Shown: in pieces, positions 16,089 to 23,037 of the stretch | How positions within the stretch are numbered: position 1 is the stretch's first letter | Layout: each line of letters starts with the position of its first letter | Source: Candidatus Scybalocola faecavium | Lineage (GTDB): Bacteria; Bacillota; Clostridia; Lachnospirales; Lachnospiraceae | DNA length: 34,348 bases | NCBI GenBank assembly: GCA_018713145.1 | Contig: DVFP01000006.1 | Location: 1 to 34,348 of the forward strand | Reading direction: 5' to 3' | Made by a program: the position numbers and the translations under genes | The notes under the pieces: generated by a model | Seen by the model: only the letters and a program-made list of their open reading frames with translations | Databases searched by the model: none | Told to the model about the DNA's origin: nothing

Positions 16089-16123
16089 TGTCCCTCAACG
16101 GTCAATATATGTCCCTTAACGGT
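16089..16123 (-). promoter_or_regulatory. Two LytTR (AgrA-type) operator half-sites, direct repeat, 21-bp period
   Basis: Forward TGTCCCTCAACGGT (16089-16102) and TGTCCCTTAACGGT (16110-16123). In transcription sense they give ACCGTTGAG and ACCGTTAAG, both perfect matches to the LytTR 9-mer consensus [TA][AC][CA]GTTN[AG][TG], with 12 bp between. This geometry puts both on one DNA face upstream of the promoter, as for AgrA-type activators. It implies autoregulation by the adjacent regulator. Confidence 0.85.
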
Positions 16124-16131
16124 TATTCCAG

Positions 16132-17037
16132 TCACGCAAACATCTCCGGATATTTCTGCATATAATCCCTAAACACTTCCAAAAATAATGGCACAGCCGG
16201 ATTAGTGATCTCCCGCTCCCAGCACAGCTCCAGGTCCGCGGACACATTCGGCACATCGATCAGGGTGTAGGCCAGGCTGCCATTCATATAATTCCGGGTA
16301 CGGTAAGGCAGAATGGTGATCCCCAGCCCGGATTCCACTCCATAAAGCAGGTCTTCATACAGATCATAAGTGCCTGTAATCCTTGGAGAAAATCCAAGCT
16401 GGCTGCAGATCTGAAGGATCTGCCGGTGCATCACGGCTGCCCTTTGGGGATTAAAAACAAGAAATGGTTCGCTGGCAACCTTATCATAATCAATATCCAT
16501 CCGGGTCAAGGCCGGATGATCCTTCGGGGTGACAAGGCAGTAATGGTCCGCCTGGATCATTTTCCCTGTCAAACTAGGGACTGCTGAAAGGTCCAGGGCC
16601 ATAGAACAGTAAATATCATATTTATGCTCCTGAGCCGCTTCCAATACCCCATAGGCATCCAGGCGATGCATTTCGATCTGGATATAGGGATTCATCTCGC
16701 GGAACCGTTTGATCACCGGAGGGAGGAAAAGATGGGTCGGGGACGCCAAATGAGCAATGGACAGATGCATGGAACCTTTTTCTTCCTGGATGAGACGGTT
16801 TCTGGCATTTTCCATAAGATCCACCATTTTTTTCGCATCCTCTAAAAAAATCTCACCAGCCGGGGTTAAGGTGACTTTCCGTGTATTTCTCTCAAATAAA
16901 GCCATCCCCAGCTCCTTTTCCATCATCTGGATCTGGTGGCTGATACAAGGCTGAGACACATAAAACTGCCGTGCCGCCGCCGAAAAATTTCCATGCTTGG
17001 CAATAGCGATAAAATAAGAAAGCTGCGTAAAATCCAT
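16132..17037 (-). CDS. LysR-family transcriptional regulator
   Basis: About 301 aa. The N-terminal winged HTH (about 1-60) reads 'DFTQLSYFIAIAKHGNFSAAARQFYVSQPCISHQI', followed by the linker helix and a C-terminal effector-binding domain ('GLGITILPY' near residue 230). TGGAG lies 8 nt before the ATG at 17037; an in-frame GTG at 17046 lies closer to that site and is less likely. It is divergent from the flavin-reductase/OYE operon and probably controls it in response to the substrate of that pathway. An ATAA-CGA-TTAT dyad near 17060-17072 is a candidate autoregulatory LysR box, weakly supported. Confidence 0.9.
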   Translation of the reverse strand: MDFTQLSYFIAIAKHGNFSAAARQFYVSQPCISHQIQMMEKELGMALFERNTRKVTLTPAGEIFLEDAKKMVDLMENARNRLIQEEKGSMHLSIAHLASPTHLFLPPVIKRFREMNPYIQIEMHRLDAYGVLEAAQEHKYDIYCSMALDLSAVPSLTGKMIQADHYCLVTPKDHPALTRMDIDYDKVASEPFLVFNPQRAAVMHRQILQICSQLGFSPRITGTYDLYEDLLYGVESGLGITILPYRTRNYMNGSLAYTLIDVPNVSADLELCWEREITNPAVPLFLEVFRDYMQKYPEMFA

Positions 17038-17098
17038 AAAGCACACTCCATTCCCTTACTTATAACGATTATCTATTAATGTTCAAGAAAAGTCGAAT

Positions 17099-17127
17099 TT
17101 CACAGATAAAAACCTGTGTGTTATAAT
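17099..17127 (+). promoter_or_regulatory. Promoter of the flavin-reductase/OYE operon
   Basis: TTCACA (17099-17104), a 17-nt spacer and TATAAT (17122-17127). The spacer carries an inverted repeat CACAG(N8)CTGTG (17101-17118) that could be an operator. The predicted transcript has a leader of about 190 nt. Confidence 0.65.
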
Positions 17128-17180
17128 ATTAACAATGACAATATCAGCCTATCATAAAGTAAGATATGTGTAAATATATT

Positions 17181-17209
17181 CCCGAAAAATCCTTTGTTTT
17201 TCGGGTTTT
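17181..17209 (+). terminator. Leader hairpin with short U tract (possible attenuator)
   Basis: CCCGAAAAA (17181-17189), a 7-nt loop and TTTTTCGGG (17197-17205) form a perfect 9-bp stem followed by TTTT. It lies in the transcribed leader about 50 nt past the likely start site and 115 nt before the first gene. It looks like a weak intrinsic terminator that could be conditionally read through. Confidence 0.55.
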
Positions 17210-17250
17210 GGGCTGTATTTATTAAAAAACACTATGAGCGGGGCCAAAGC

Positions 17251-17323
17251 CCGGCCAAGAAGGAGGAAATCCCGCAGGGGGATACCTTTATGGCCTTAAA
17301 GGTCCGGCCAAGAAGGAGGAAAT
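17251..17323 (+). repeat. Duplicated ribosome-binding segment flanking a small inverted repeat
   Basis: CCGGCCAAGAAGGAGGAAAT occurs identically at 17251-17270 and 17304-17323; the second copy immediately precedes the start codon at 17324. Between them is a perfect inverted repeat ACCTTTA (17284-17290)/TAAAGGT (17297-17303). The upstream AGGAGG has no gene behind it at normal spacing. Confidence 0.85.
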
Positions 17324-18268
17324 ATGAGTTTTAAAGTTATGGGCGTGACTGCCGGAAGAAAAGACAGCAACTGTGAAATCCTGCTGAAGGAAGCGCTTCT
17401 TGCCTGTCAGGAGCAGGGCGCTGAGATCACAATGATCAATCTGAAAGATTACAACATTCTTGACTGTACAGGATGTACAGCCTGCACCATCGGAATGTCC
17501 ATGGGAAAAAATACCGGATGTTCCCTGGATAATAAGGATGACAAGAAAAAGATCATGGAGGTTATGCTGAATCAGGATGCTGTTATTTTTTCCGCGCCGA
17601 CCTATGATCTCATGCCTTCATCCTTATTTCTGAAATTTATGCACAGAAATCTTGCCTATGAATCGGCATTTTTGACAAAAATCGGCGCCATTGAGCCGAG
17701 AGACCGGGTGGGCGCTCTCATCGCCGTTGGCGGTTCCACCCATTCCTGGCAGTCTATGGCCTTAGAGTGTATGCAGGCCACCACATTTACTAACAGCTTT
17801 AAGATCGTAGATATGTATATGGCGACACAGGTTCCTGCACCTGCTCAGGTTTTACTGTATGATGAAAAGGTTGCCCGCGCCCGGGAAATGGGTGAAAATG
17901 TAATGAAAGCCTTAAACACACCTGCTGCAGAAAGAAAATGGCTGGGAGATCCGGACTACGGCTGGTGTCCTAACTGCCACAGCAATTCCCTCTGTCTTGG
18001 AAAACCTCAGTGGAAAGGCCTTCAGTATCCTATTGAATGTACCGTATGCGGTGCCGGCGGCGACCTGGAGCGTACACCGGACGGCAAATGGAAATTTGTT
18101 ATTGCCGCCAATGGTCTTGAGCGTGACCGTACCACAGAAGAAGGCCGGGGAGTCCACTGTGATGAAATCGCTGAAACTCAGGGTGGATTTTTCATGGATC
18201 CTGAAAAGCGCCGAATCGTTGCTGAAAAGCTTCCAAAATACAAAAACATCCAGTTTAAAACCATTTAA
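17324..18268 (+). CDS. NAD(P)H-dependent FMN reductase-like flavoprotein with C-terminal zinc ribbon
   Basis: 314 aa. The N-terminal flavodoxin-like domain (about 1-200) has the phosphate-binding 'GRKDSNCEILLKEAL', the family motif CTGCTAC and 'DAVIFSAPTY'. A C-terminal extension (about 205-314) holds two CxxC pairs (Cys215/218 in WCPNCH; Cys239/242 in ECTVCG) that look like a zinc ribbon or rubredoxin-like site, unusual for plain FMN reductases. AGGAGG lies before the ATG. It is 56 nt upstream of an OYE-type reductase, so it probably supplies reducing equivalents or flavin to it or acts as a second step. Exact electron donor and substrate unknown. Confidence 0.8.
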   Translation: MSFKVMGVTAGRKDSNCEILLKEALLACQEQGAEITMINLKDYNILDCTGCTACTIGMSMGKNTGCSLDNKDDKKKIMEVMLNQDAVIFSAPTYDLMPSSLFLKFMHRNLAYESAFLTKIGAIEPRDRVGALIAVGGSTHSWQSMALECMQATTFTNSFKIVDMYMATQVPAPAQVLLYDEKVARAREMGENVMKALNTPAAERKWLGDPDYGWCPNCHSNSLCLGKPQWKGLQYPIECTVCGAGGDLERTPDGKWKFVIAANGLERDRTTEEGRGVHCDEIAETQGGFFMDPEKRRIVAEKLPKYKNIQFKTI

Positions 18269-18324
18269 GCAAAAATCCATTTAAACAAAAAACATGAATT
18301 GATACGAAAGGAAGGTCTGAAAAA

Positions 18325-20313
18325 ATGAGCTTTGAACATTTATTAAGTCCCATGAAGGTGGGCAACCGCACTTACAGAAACCGTGTTGTCAGCGCTCCTA
18401 TGGCATTCAGCCTTGTGGCACAGAACCCGGAAGCCAGAGAAGTGTCCTACAGAAAACTTGAAGGTCCCGCCAGAGGCGGCAATGCCTGTGTGATCTTAGG
18501 GGAAACGGATGTAAACTTCCGTGACGCTGTCCGTATTCCGGGATTTCGTCCTTTTGATTTTGCCCGCCCGGAAGAAGATCCGGAAACTTTTGAAGCTGTA
18601 GCTACATACGCCCGCCGGATCCAAAAGTATGGAGCCATCGCCCTGGCTGAGCTGGTTCACTGCGGCCAGGAAAAAGTGCCTTTTACACCGGACCAGGAAG
18701 CCATCGGCCCTGTAGAAACCGTGAATCTTGCCGGTGTAAAGGTTCGCGCCATGACAAAGGATGATATGGACCGTATTGCTAATGATTTTGCCGTTGCTGC
18801 CACTTATATGCAGAAAGCCGGCTTTGACGGCGTTCTTCTTCATGGAGGTCATGGATTTATTTTCACTCAGTTCCTTTCCCCTCTCATGAACACCCGTACC
18901 GATGAATATGGCGGTTCCTTAGAAAACCGGGCAAAATTCCCCATTCAGATCTGCAAAGCTGTCCGTGAGGCTGTTGGGGATGATTTCCTCATTGAGCTGC
19001 GTATTGACGGCACCGATCATCAGCCAGGCGGCATCACCCCGGAAGAAACCGGACGCTTTATCCAGATGGTGGAAAAATATATCACCTCCGTCCATGTCAC
19101 CTGCGGTATTTATGCTGAATCTGTAAAATCCGGTACAGAAAGCAGTATGTACCATGAACACGGATTAAACATTGAACCTGCTTCTATTATTAAAAAATAC
19201 ACAAGCCTGCCTGTAGGCGCAGTTGGCGGCATTAACTCTCCGGAGCAGTGCGAACAGGCCATTGCCGATGGAAAGATCGATTTTGTCATTCTTGGACGTC
19301 AGATGCTTGCTGACCCTGACTTTACCCGCAAATGCATGGAAGGTCATCCGGAACAGATCCGCCGCTGTCTGAGGTGCTATAAGTGCTTCCCCGGATCTCC
19401 TGAGGAAGGATATGATGACCTGCCATTCACAAGCGAAGAACTGGCTGTATATGTTGGCCACTGTACCATTAATCCTCTGGCTCACCTGCCTTTTGACCCG
19501 GATTCTCTGGCTCCTGCCACAAAATCTGCCAAAGTTCTTGTCATCGGCGGCGGTGCTGCCGGTATGCAGGCAGCCATTTCCGCAGCAGAACGGGGACACA
19601 AAGTGACGATTGCAGAAAAGTCCGACAAGCTGGGCGGTCTGCTTTACTTTACAGATGTGGATGTGGACAAACCGGACCTTCGCAATTTTAAAAATCTGCT
19701 CATTAACGAAGTGAACCGCCTTGGAGTAGAAGTGCTTTTAAATACAGAGGTTACGCCGGAATTTATTAAAAACTTCGGCGCTGATTCCATTATTATTGCT
19801 ACAGGTTCCCTGCCAACCCATCCGCCTATTAAAGGCATTGAAAATGCTCATCAGGCCATGGATGTTTATAATGAAGGCTTTAAGCCCGGCAAAAAGATCG
19901 TTATGATCGGCGGCGGCCTTGTTGGCTGTGAAACCGGCCTTCACCTGGCAAAAACCGGCCATGACGTAACGGTTGTGGAAATGCTTGACCGTGTGGCTAA
20001 TGAATCCTTTGGTATGTACCGTGACGCCCTTGTATGGGAAATGGGCAAGAACAACATGACTATGATGCCTAAGACCAAATGTCTTGAAATCGGTCCGGAT
20101 TACGTGATGGTGGAAAATGCTGACGGCGTACAGAAGCTGGAAGCAGATACCGTACTTTACGCTCTGGGTATGAAGAGTGTAGACTACTCTGCCCTTAAAG
20201 AGGCCGCCGGAGACACCCAGGTTCAGATCGTAGGCGATGCTATCGCTCCCGGAAAGGTAGACCAGTGTACAAGAAGCGGATACTTGGCTGCTATTGAAAT
20301 CGCAAAGGCGTAA
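18325..20313 (+). CDS. OYE/2,4-dienoyl-CoA reductase-type flavo-iron-sulfur oxidoreductase
   Basis: 662 aa. It has an N-terminal FMN TIM barrel (about 1-340), a 4Fe-4S cysteine set (Cys348, 351, 354, 380), and C-terminal FAD (IGGGAAGMQAA) and NAD(P)H (IGGGLVGCETG) Rossmann domains. This is the DCR/TMADH/BaiCD-type architecture that passes electrons from NAD(P)H through FAD and Fe-S to FMN, usually to reduce an activated C=C bond. In the active-site motif HGGHGF (173-178) the position of the OYE proton-donor Tyr is Phe178, while His173 and His176 remain. The last Cys is 25 residues after the third, longer than usual. AAGGAAGG precedes the ATG. Substrate could be an enoate, steroid, bile pigment or other dietary compound; the sequence does not decide. 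Confidence 0.88.
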   Translation: MSFEHLLSPMKVGNRTYRNRVVSAPMAFSLVAQNPEAREVSYRKLEGPARGGNACVILGETDVNFRDAVRIPGFRPFDFARPEEDPETFEAVATYARRIQKYGAIALAELVHCGQEKVPFTPDQEAIGPVETVNLAGVKVRAMTKDDMDRIANDFAVAATYMQKAGFDGVLLHGGHGFIFTQFLSPLMNTRTDEYGGSLENRAKFPIQICKAVREAVGDDFLIELRIDGTDHQPGGITPEETGRFIQMVEKYITSVHVTCGIYAESVKSGTESSMYHEHGLNIEPASIIKKYTSLPVGAVGGINSPEQCEQAIADGKIDFVILGRQMLADPDFTRKCMEGHPEQIRRCLRCYKCFPGSPEEGYDDLPFTSEELAVYVGHCTINPLAHLPFDPDSLAPATKSAKVLVIGGGAAGMQAAISAAERGHKVTIAEKSDKLGGLLYFTDVDVDKPDLRNFKNLLINEVNRLGVEVLLNTEVTPEFIKNFGADSIIIATGSLPTHPPIKGIENAHQAMDVYNEGFKPGKKIVMIGGGLVGCETGLHLAKTGHDVTVVEMLDRVANESFGMYRDALVWEMGKNNMTMMPKTKCLEIGPDYVMVENADGVQKLEADTVLYALGMKSVDYSALKEAAGDTQVQIVGDAIAPGKVDQCTRSGYLAAIEIAKA

Positions 20314-20357
20314 AACTTTACAAAAATAAACCAGAAATTTGAACATTTTCAAAACCT

Positions 20358-20410
20358 AATCCCCCGGTGTCAAAACACACTCTGTGACTTTTGGCACCGG
20401 GGGATTTTTT
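20358..20410 (+). terminator. Strong rho-independent terminator after the OYE operon
   Basis: An 18-bp stem (20358-20375 with 20389-20406, one T-G pair) with core CCCCCGGTG/CACCGGGGG, followed by a T run to 20410. It lies 45 nt past the oxidoreductase stop. Confidence 0.9.
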
Positions 20411-20475
20411 CGTGATGCGCCCGGCACGCGGACTTGCCGGACTATGGGGCATGTATTATAATAGTTGTAACAGGA

Positions 20476-21030
20476 AAACTATTATTATGTTGATAAGACG
20501 CTTCTGATCAAAGAGCTTTTGGATATGAAAGGGGAGGTCAATCTTTTTACCCGCCCCCGCCGCTTTGGGAAAACACTGAACATGAGCATGCTCCAGAATT
20601 TTTTTGAAAATTCCGGGCAATCTCCTGCTCCGTTATTTCAGGGCTTAAAAATCATGGAAGCAGGTCCCCGGTATCTGTCTCATATGGGAAAATATCCGGT
20701 CATTAGTATATGTTTAAAATCTCTTAAGCAAAGCACCTATAAAAGTGCCTTTTACTGTTTGAAAGGAGATTTTGAAAACCAATGACAGCCTGGCATTTGC
20801 GGTAGTCACCGGATGTCTGAGGATCAGCAAAGAATCTATATTCACCGGACTGAATAATCTAAAGATCATTTCCGTTACCAATGATTCCTACGGGGAATTT
20901 TGGGGCTTTATTCAAGACGAGGTTCATCATCTGGCCGATTTTTATGGCTTGTCCCAAAACATGCCGATGATCCGGAACTGGTACGATGGATACTTATTTA
21001 GCGGCTCCCATGTTTACAATCCATGGAAAA
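20476..21030 (+). pseudogene. Degraded AAA-ATPase-like gene (PF09820-type)
   Basis: A remnant reading 'YYYVDKTLLIKELLD', then the characteristic 'FTRPRRFGKTLNMSMLQNFF' (Walker A-like RRFGKT) in one frame to about 20775. It continues in another frame with 'FAVVTGCLRISKESIFTGLNN', 'SVTNDSYGEFWGF' and 'IRNWYDGYLFSG...YNPW', the later blocks of the PF09820 AAA-ATPase family. The N-terminus is cut off by a stop just upstream, the middle (Walker B region) is missing with a frameshift at about 20770-20785, and the C-terminal nuclease-like DUF1703 part is absent. Apparently a non-functional relic. These genes are multicopy in gut Clostridia. Confidence 0.85.
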
Positions 21031-21041
21031 AATGTAAAGCA

Positions 21042-21086
21042 AACAGCCGACACACAAGGGGGACTTTGCTGCCGGCTGTTGTTTTT
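21042..21086. terminator. Bidirectional terminator between the pseudogene and the carbohydrate operon
   Basis: AACAGCCG (21042-21049) and CGGCTGTT (21073-21080) form the stem; GTTTTTT follows on the plus strand and TGCTTTACATTTTTT on the minus strand. It would end the long minus-strand operon 19 nt past its last stop. Confidence 0.75.
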
Positions 21087-21098
21087 TATATGAAGATG

Positions 21099-23012
21099 TT
21101 ACTCATTCATATTATAGCTATTATCTGTAATACTGCCATCATCCGATGGAAGTGTATAAGTAACTTCATTAATACTGATCGTACCATCCGGATTTCTGCT
21201 GAACTGGCTTAGGAAATCCCAGGCTGCCCAGTTATTTCTTGAAAGTATTTCATGGCCCTGTACGGAAGAATCTGCCAATGCTGTGTAATACTTTCCATCC
21301 TCGCTCTGGAAAAGATTTACAGTCATAACGCTGTTTGTAAAGTCTTCCTGATCAGTAACTGTATACATAATATCTCCATTGATACCCCATGCCGGGTTTT
21401 CCCACTGGTCTTTATCCGCCAGATCTACATCATAGCTTTTAACTACCTGATTAATAGAAAATAACTGAGGTATACGTTTCAAAAGGGAACCGTTAGTAAT
21501 TTCATCTCCATCGGCTACTGCATGAGCAGGAAGTTCCGCTCCAAAGGAATTTTCCGCGCCTACATAGAAAATCGGTACAACCACATCTGTGTTCACATCT
21601 TCTACCGGATTACCATAACCGTCAATTCCCGGATCAAAGGAGGCATCCATTGGCGCAATCCCCGCAAACACTTCCGGATACTGTTCAAACAAATCCCAAC
21701 TCTTTGCGCCGCCCATAGAAAAACCTGTAGCGTAAATACGGCTTTCGTCAATAGAATATTCCTCTTTAAGCTGATCGATCAGTTCTACAATTTCACCGGC
21801 AGTACATGTTGTATCATGCTTATCTACACTGACCGTTATAAATCCATTTTCTTTTCCAATCTCAGGCCATTCTGTTGCCAAAGCTTCATACAGCGCTGTA
21901 TTTCCGCCGCCGTGGAAACAAAGAAGTAAAGGTACATTTCCATTTTCCACATCGAGATTTTCGTCATAGTAAACGACATAATCCACTTCATGTTCCTGGG
22001 TTCCTGCATATTCTTCACTAACATTATCCGATGTTGTGGCCACAGTTGCCGTTTCAATCTTCTGAATAATACCTTCTTCCTCATAGTTATTAACAGGGAT
22101 AAGAACCCCGCTCTGACGTCTGTAATTTCCAATCACAGAAGCATACTGTCCGGAATAATCTTCTTCATCAGCTTCAAGGAGACTGCCGCATTTTTCTGAT
22201 AATACACTATTAATGCCCTCGCCTCCGTCTACAGAAATGACAGGAATATCATTCGTTTCTACACCGGACACATCAGAAGCATTAACTAATGTACAGCCTG
22301 CAATGGTCGCGTCAGCCTCACCGCCCCATTTACTGGGGATGCTGACCTGTTTTAAAAGATTGGCCGCTACATAATCAGCTCCACTGCCAATTCCGTAAAC
22401 ATAAATGCGCTGCTGGGTTCCGGATATTCCCTGAGTTTCTTCTCCGCTCATAAAATCCACGGAATAAATAATACCATCTTCTACCCGATCTGTAGAACTG
22501 TCATTAATGGTAGATGCTACATTGGCATAATATTTCAGGTCCGAATTATCCCATCCATCTCCATCTGGATTAATAAAAATAATACTTGACCCATTATCGG
22601 CAGCAATCCGGGCCAACCCGCTGCTTTGGGCAAACGCGGCGGCGGAATCTTCATCATAGGCAGAATCTCCAAAAATCAAAAATGCCGGTGCCGTACAGGT
22701 TGTGCTGACGCCTAAAGTTTCTGCCGCATTTGGTGTTGGATAATAAATCAACGCTGAAACTCCATTAAAATCCATAGGTGTCATTACATACTCCTGAACT
22801 GAAGTATTTTCTGTAGCTGCTTCAGTATCACTTTCGGCTGCAAAGCTTTGAGTTTCTTTCTCAGTTTCCGATGCTGCCTGAGTCTCATTCTGTGCCTGGG
22901 ACGCCACCTGAGTTTCGGTTTCAGGTGCCTGGGACTGTCCGCAGGCACCTAAACTTAACCCCATTGCCAATACACAAACTCCTAATATTGCTTTTGTTCT
23001 TTTTCCTTTCAT
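21099..23012 (-). CDS. Lipoprotein alpha/beta-hydrolase, PHB-depolymerase/CE1-like, two-lobed
   Basis: About 637 aa from the ATG at 23012 (GGAGG about 7 nt upstream; a TTG at 23033 is less likely). The signal has lipobox LGAC, then a Glu/Thr/Gln-rich linker of about 50 residues. The C-terminal lobe is a hydrolase of the PHB depolymerase/feruloyl-esterase type: oxyanion 'LLLCFHGGGNT' and nucleophile elbow ATGFSMGG (Ser432 from this start). The N-terminal lobe repeats the same fold pattern ('PAFLIFGD', 'SSIIFINPDGDGW', 'YVYGIGSGAD'), but its elbow departs from GxSxG, suggesting a degenerate second hydrolase. It is last gene of the sugar operon; it probably removes ester substituents from a glycan at the cell surface (inference). 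Confidence 0.78.
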   Translation of the reverse strand: MKGKRTKAILGVCVLAMGLSLGACGQSQAPETETQVASQAQNETQAASETEKETQSFAAESDTEAATENTSVQEYVMTPMDFNGVSALIYYPTPNAAETLGVSTTCTAPAFLIFGDSAYDEDSAAAFAQSSGLARIAADNGSSIIFINPDGDGWDNSDLKYYANVASTINDSSTDRVEDGIIYSVDFMSGEETQGISGTQQRIYVYGIGSGADYVAANLLKQVSIPSKWGGEADATIAGCTLVNASDVSGVETNDIPVISVDGGEGINSVLSEKCGSLLEADEEDYSGQYASVIGNYRRQSGVLIPVNNYEEEGIIQKIETATVATTSDNVSEEYAGTQEHEVDYVVYYDENLDVENGNVPLLLCFHGGGNTALYEALATEWPEIGKENGFITVSVDKHDTTCTAGEIVELIDQLKEEYSIDESRIYATGFSMGGAKSWDLFEQYPEVFAGIAPMDASFDPGIDGYGNPVEDVNTDVVVPIFYVGAENSFGAELPAHAVADGDEITNGSLLKRIPQLFSINQVVKSYDVDLADKDQWENPAWGINGDIMYTVTDQEDFTNSVMTVNLFQSEDGKYYTALADSSVQGHEILSRNNWAAWDFLSQFSRNPDGTISINEVTYTLPSDDGSITDNSYNMNE

Positions 23013-23037
23013 TGTAAACCTCCACGTATTCAATCAT

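Noticed and set aside
17234..17299. 21-codon frame MSGAKARPRRRK... in the flavin-reductase leader
   Set aside because: No ribosome-binding site precedes it, and its composition follows from the GC-rich repeats.
18325..20313. Naming the OYE-type protein as bilirubin, steroid, bile-acid or flavonoid reductase
   Set aside because: Architecture is shared by all of these; no substrate-specific residues could be confirmed from sequence alone.
20519..21212. Two separate small intact genes in the 20.5-21.2 kb region
   Set aside because: Both fragments match consecutive blocks of one AAA-ATPase family in different frames, so a single pseudogene explains them; the part beyond about 21030 overlaps a terminator and a minus-strand gene.
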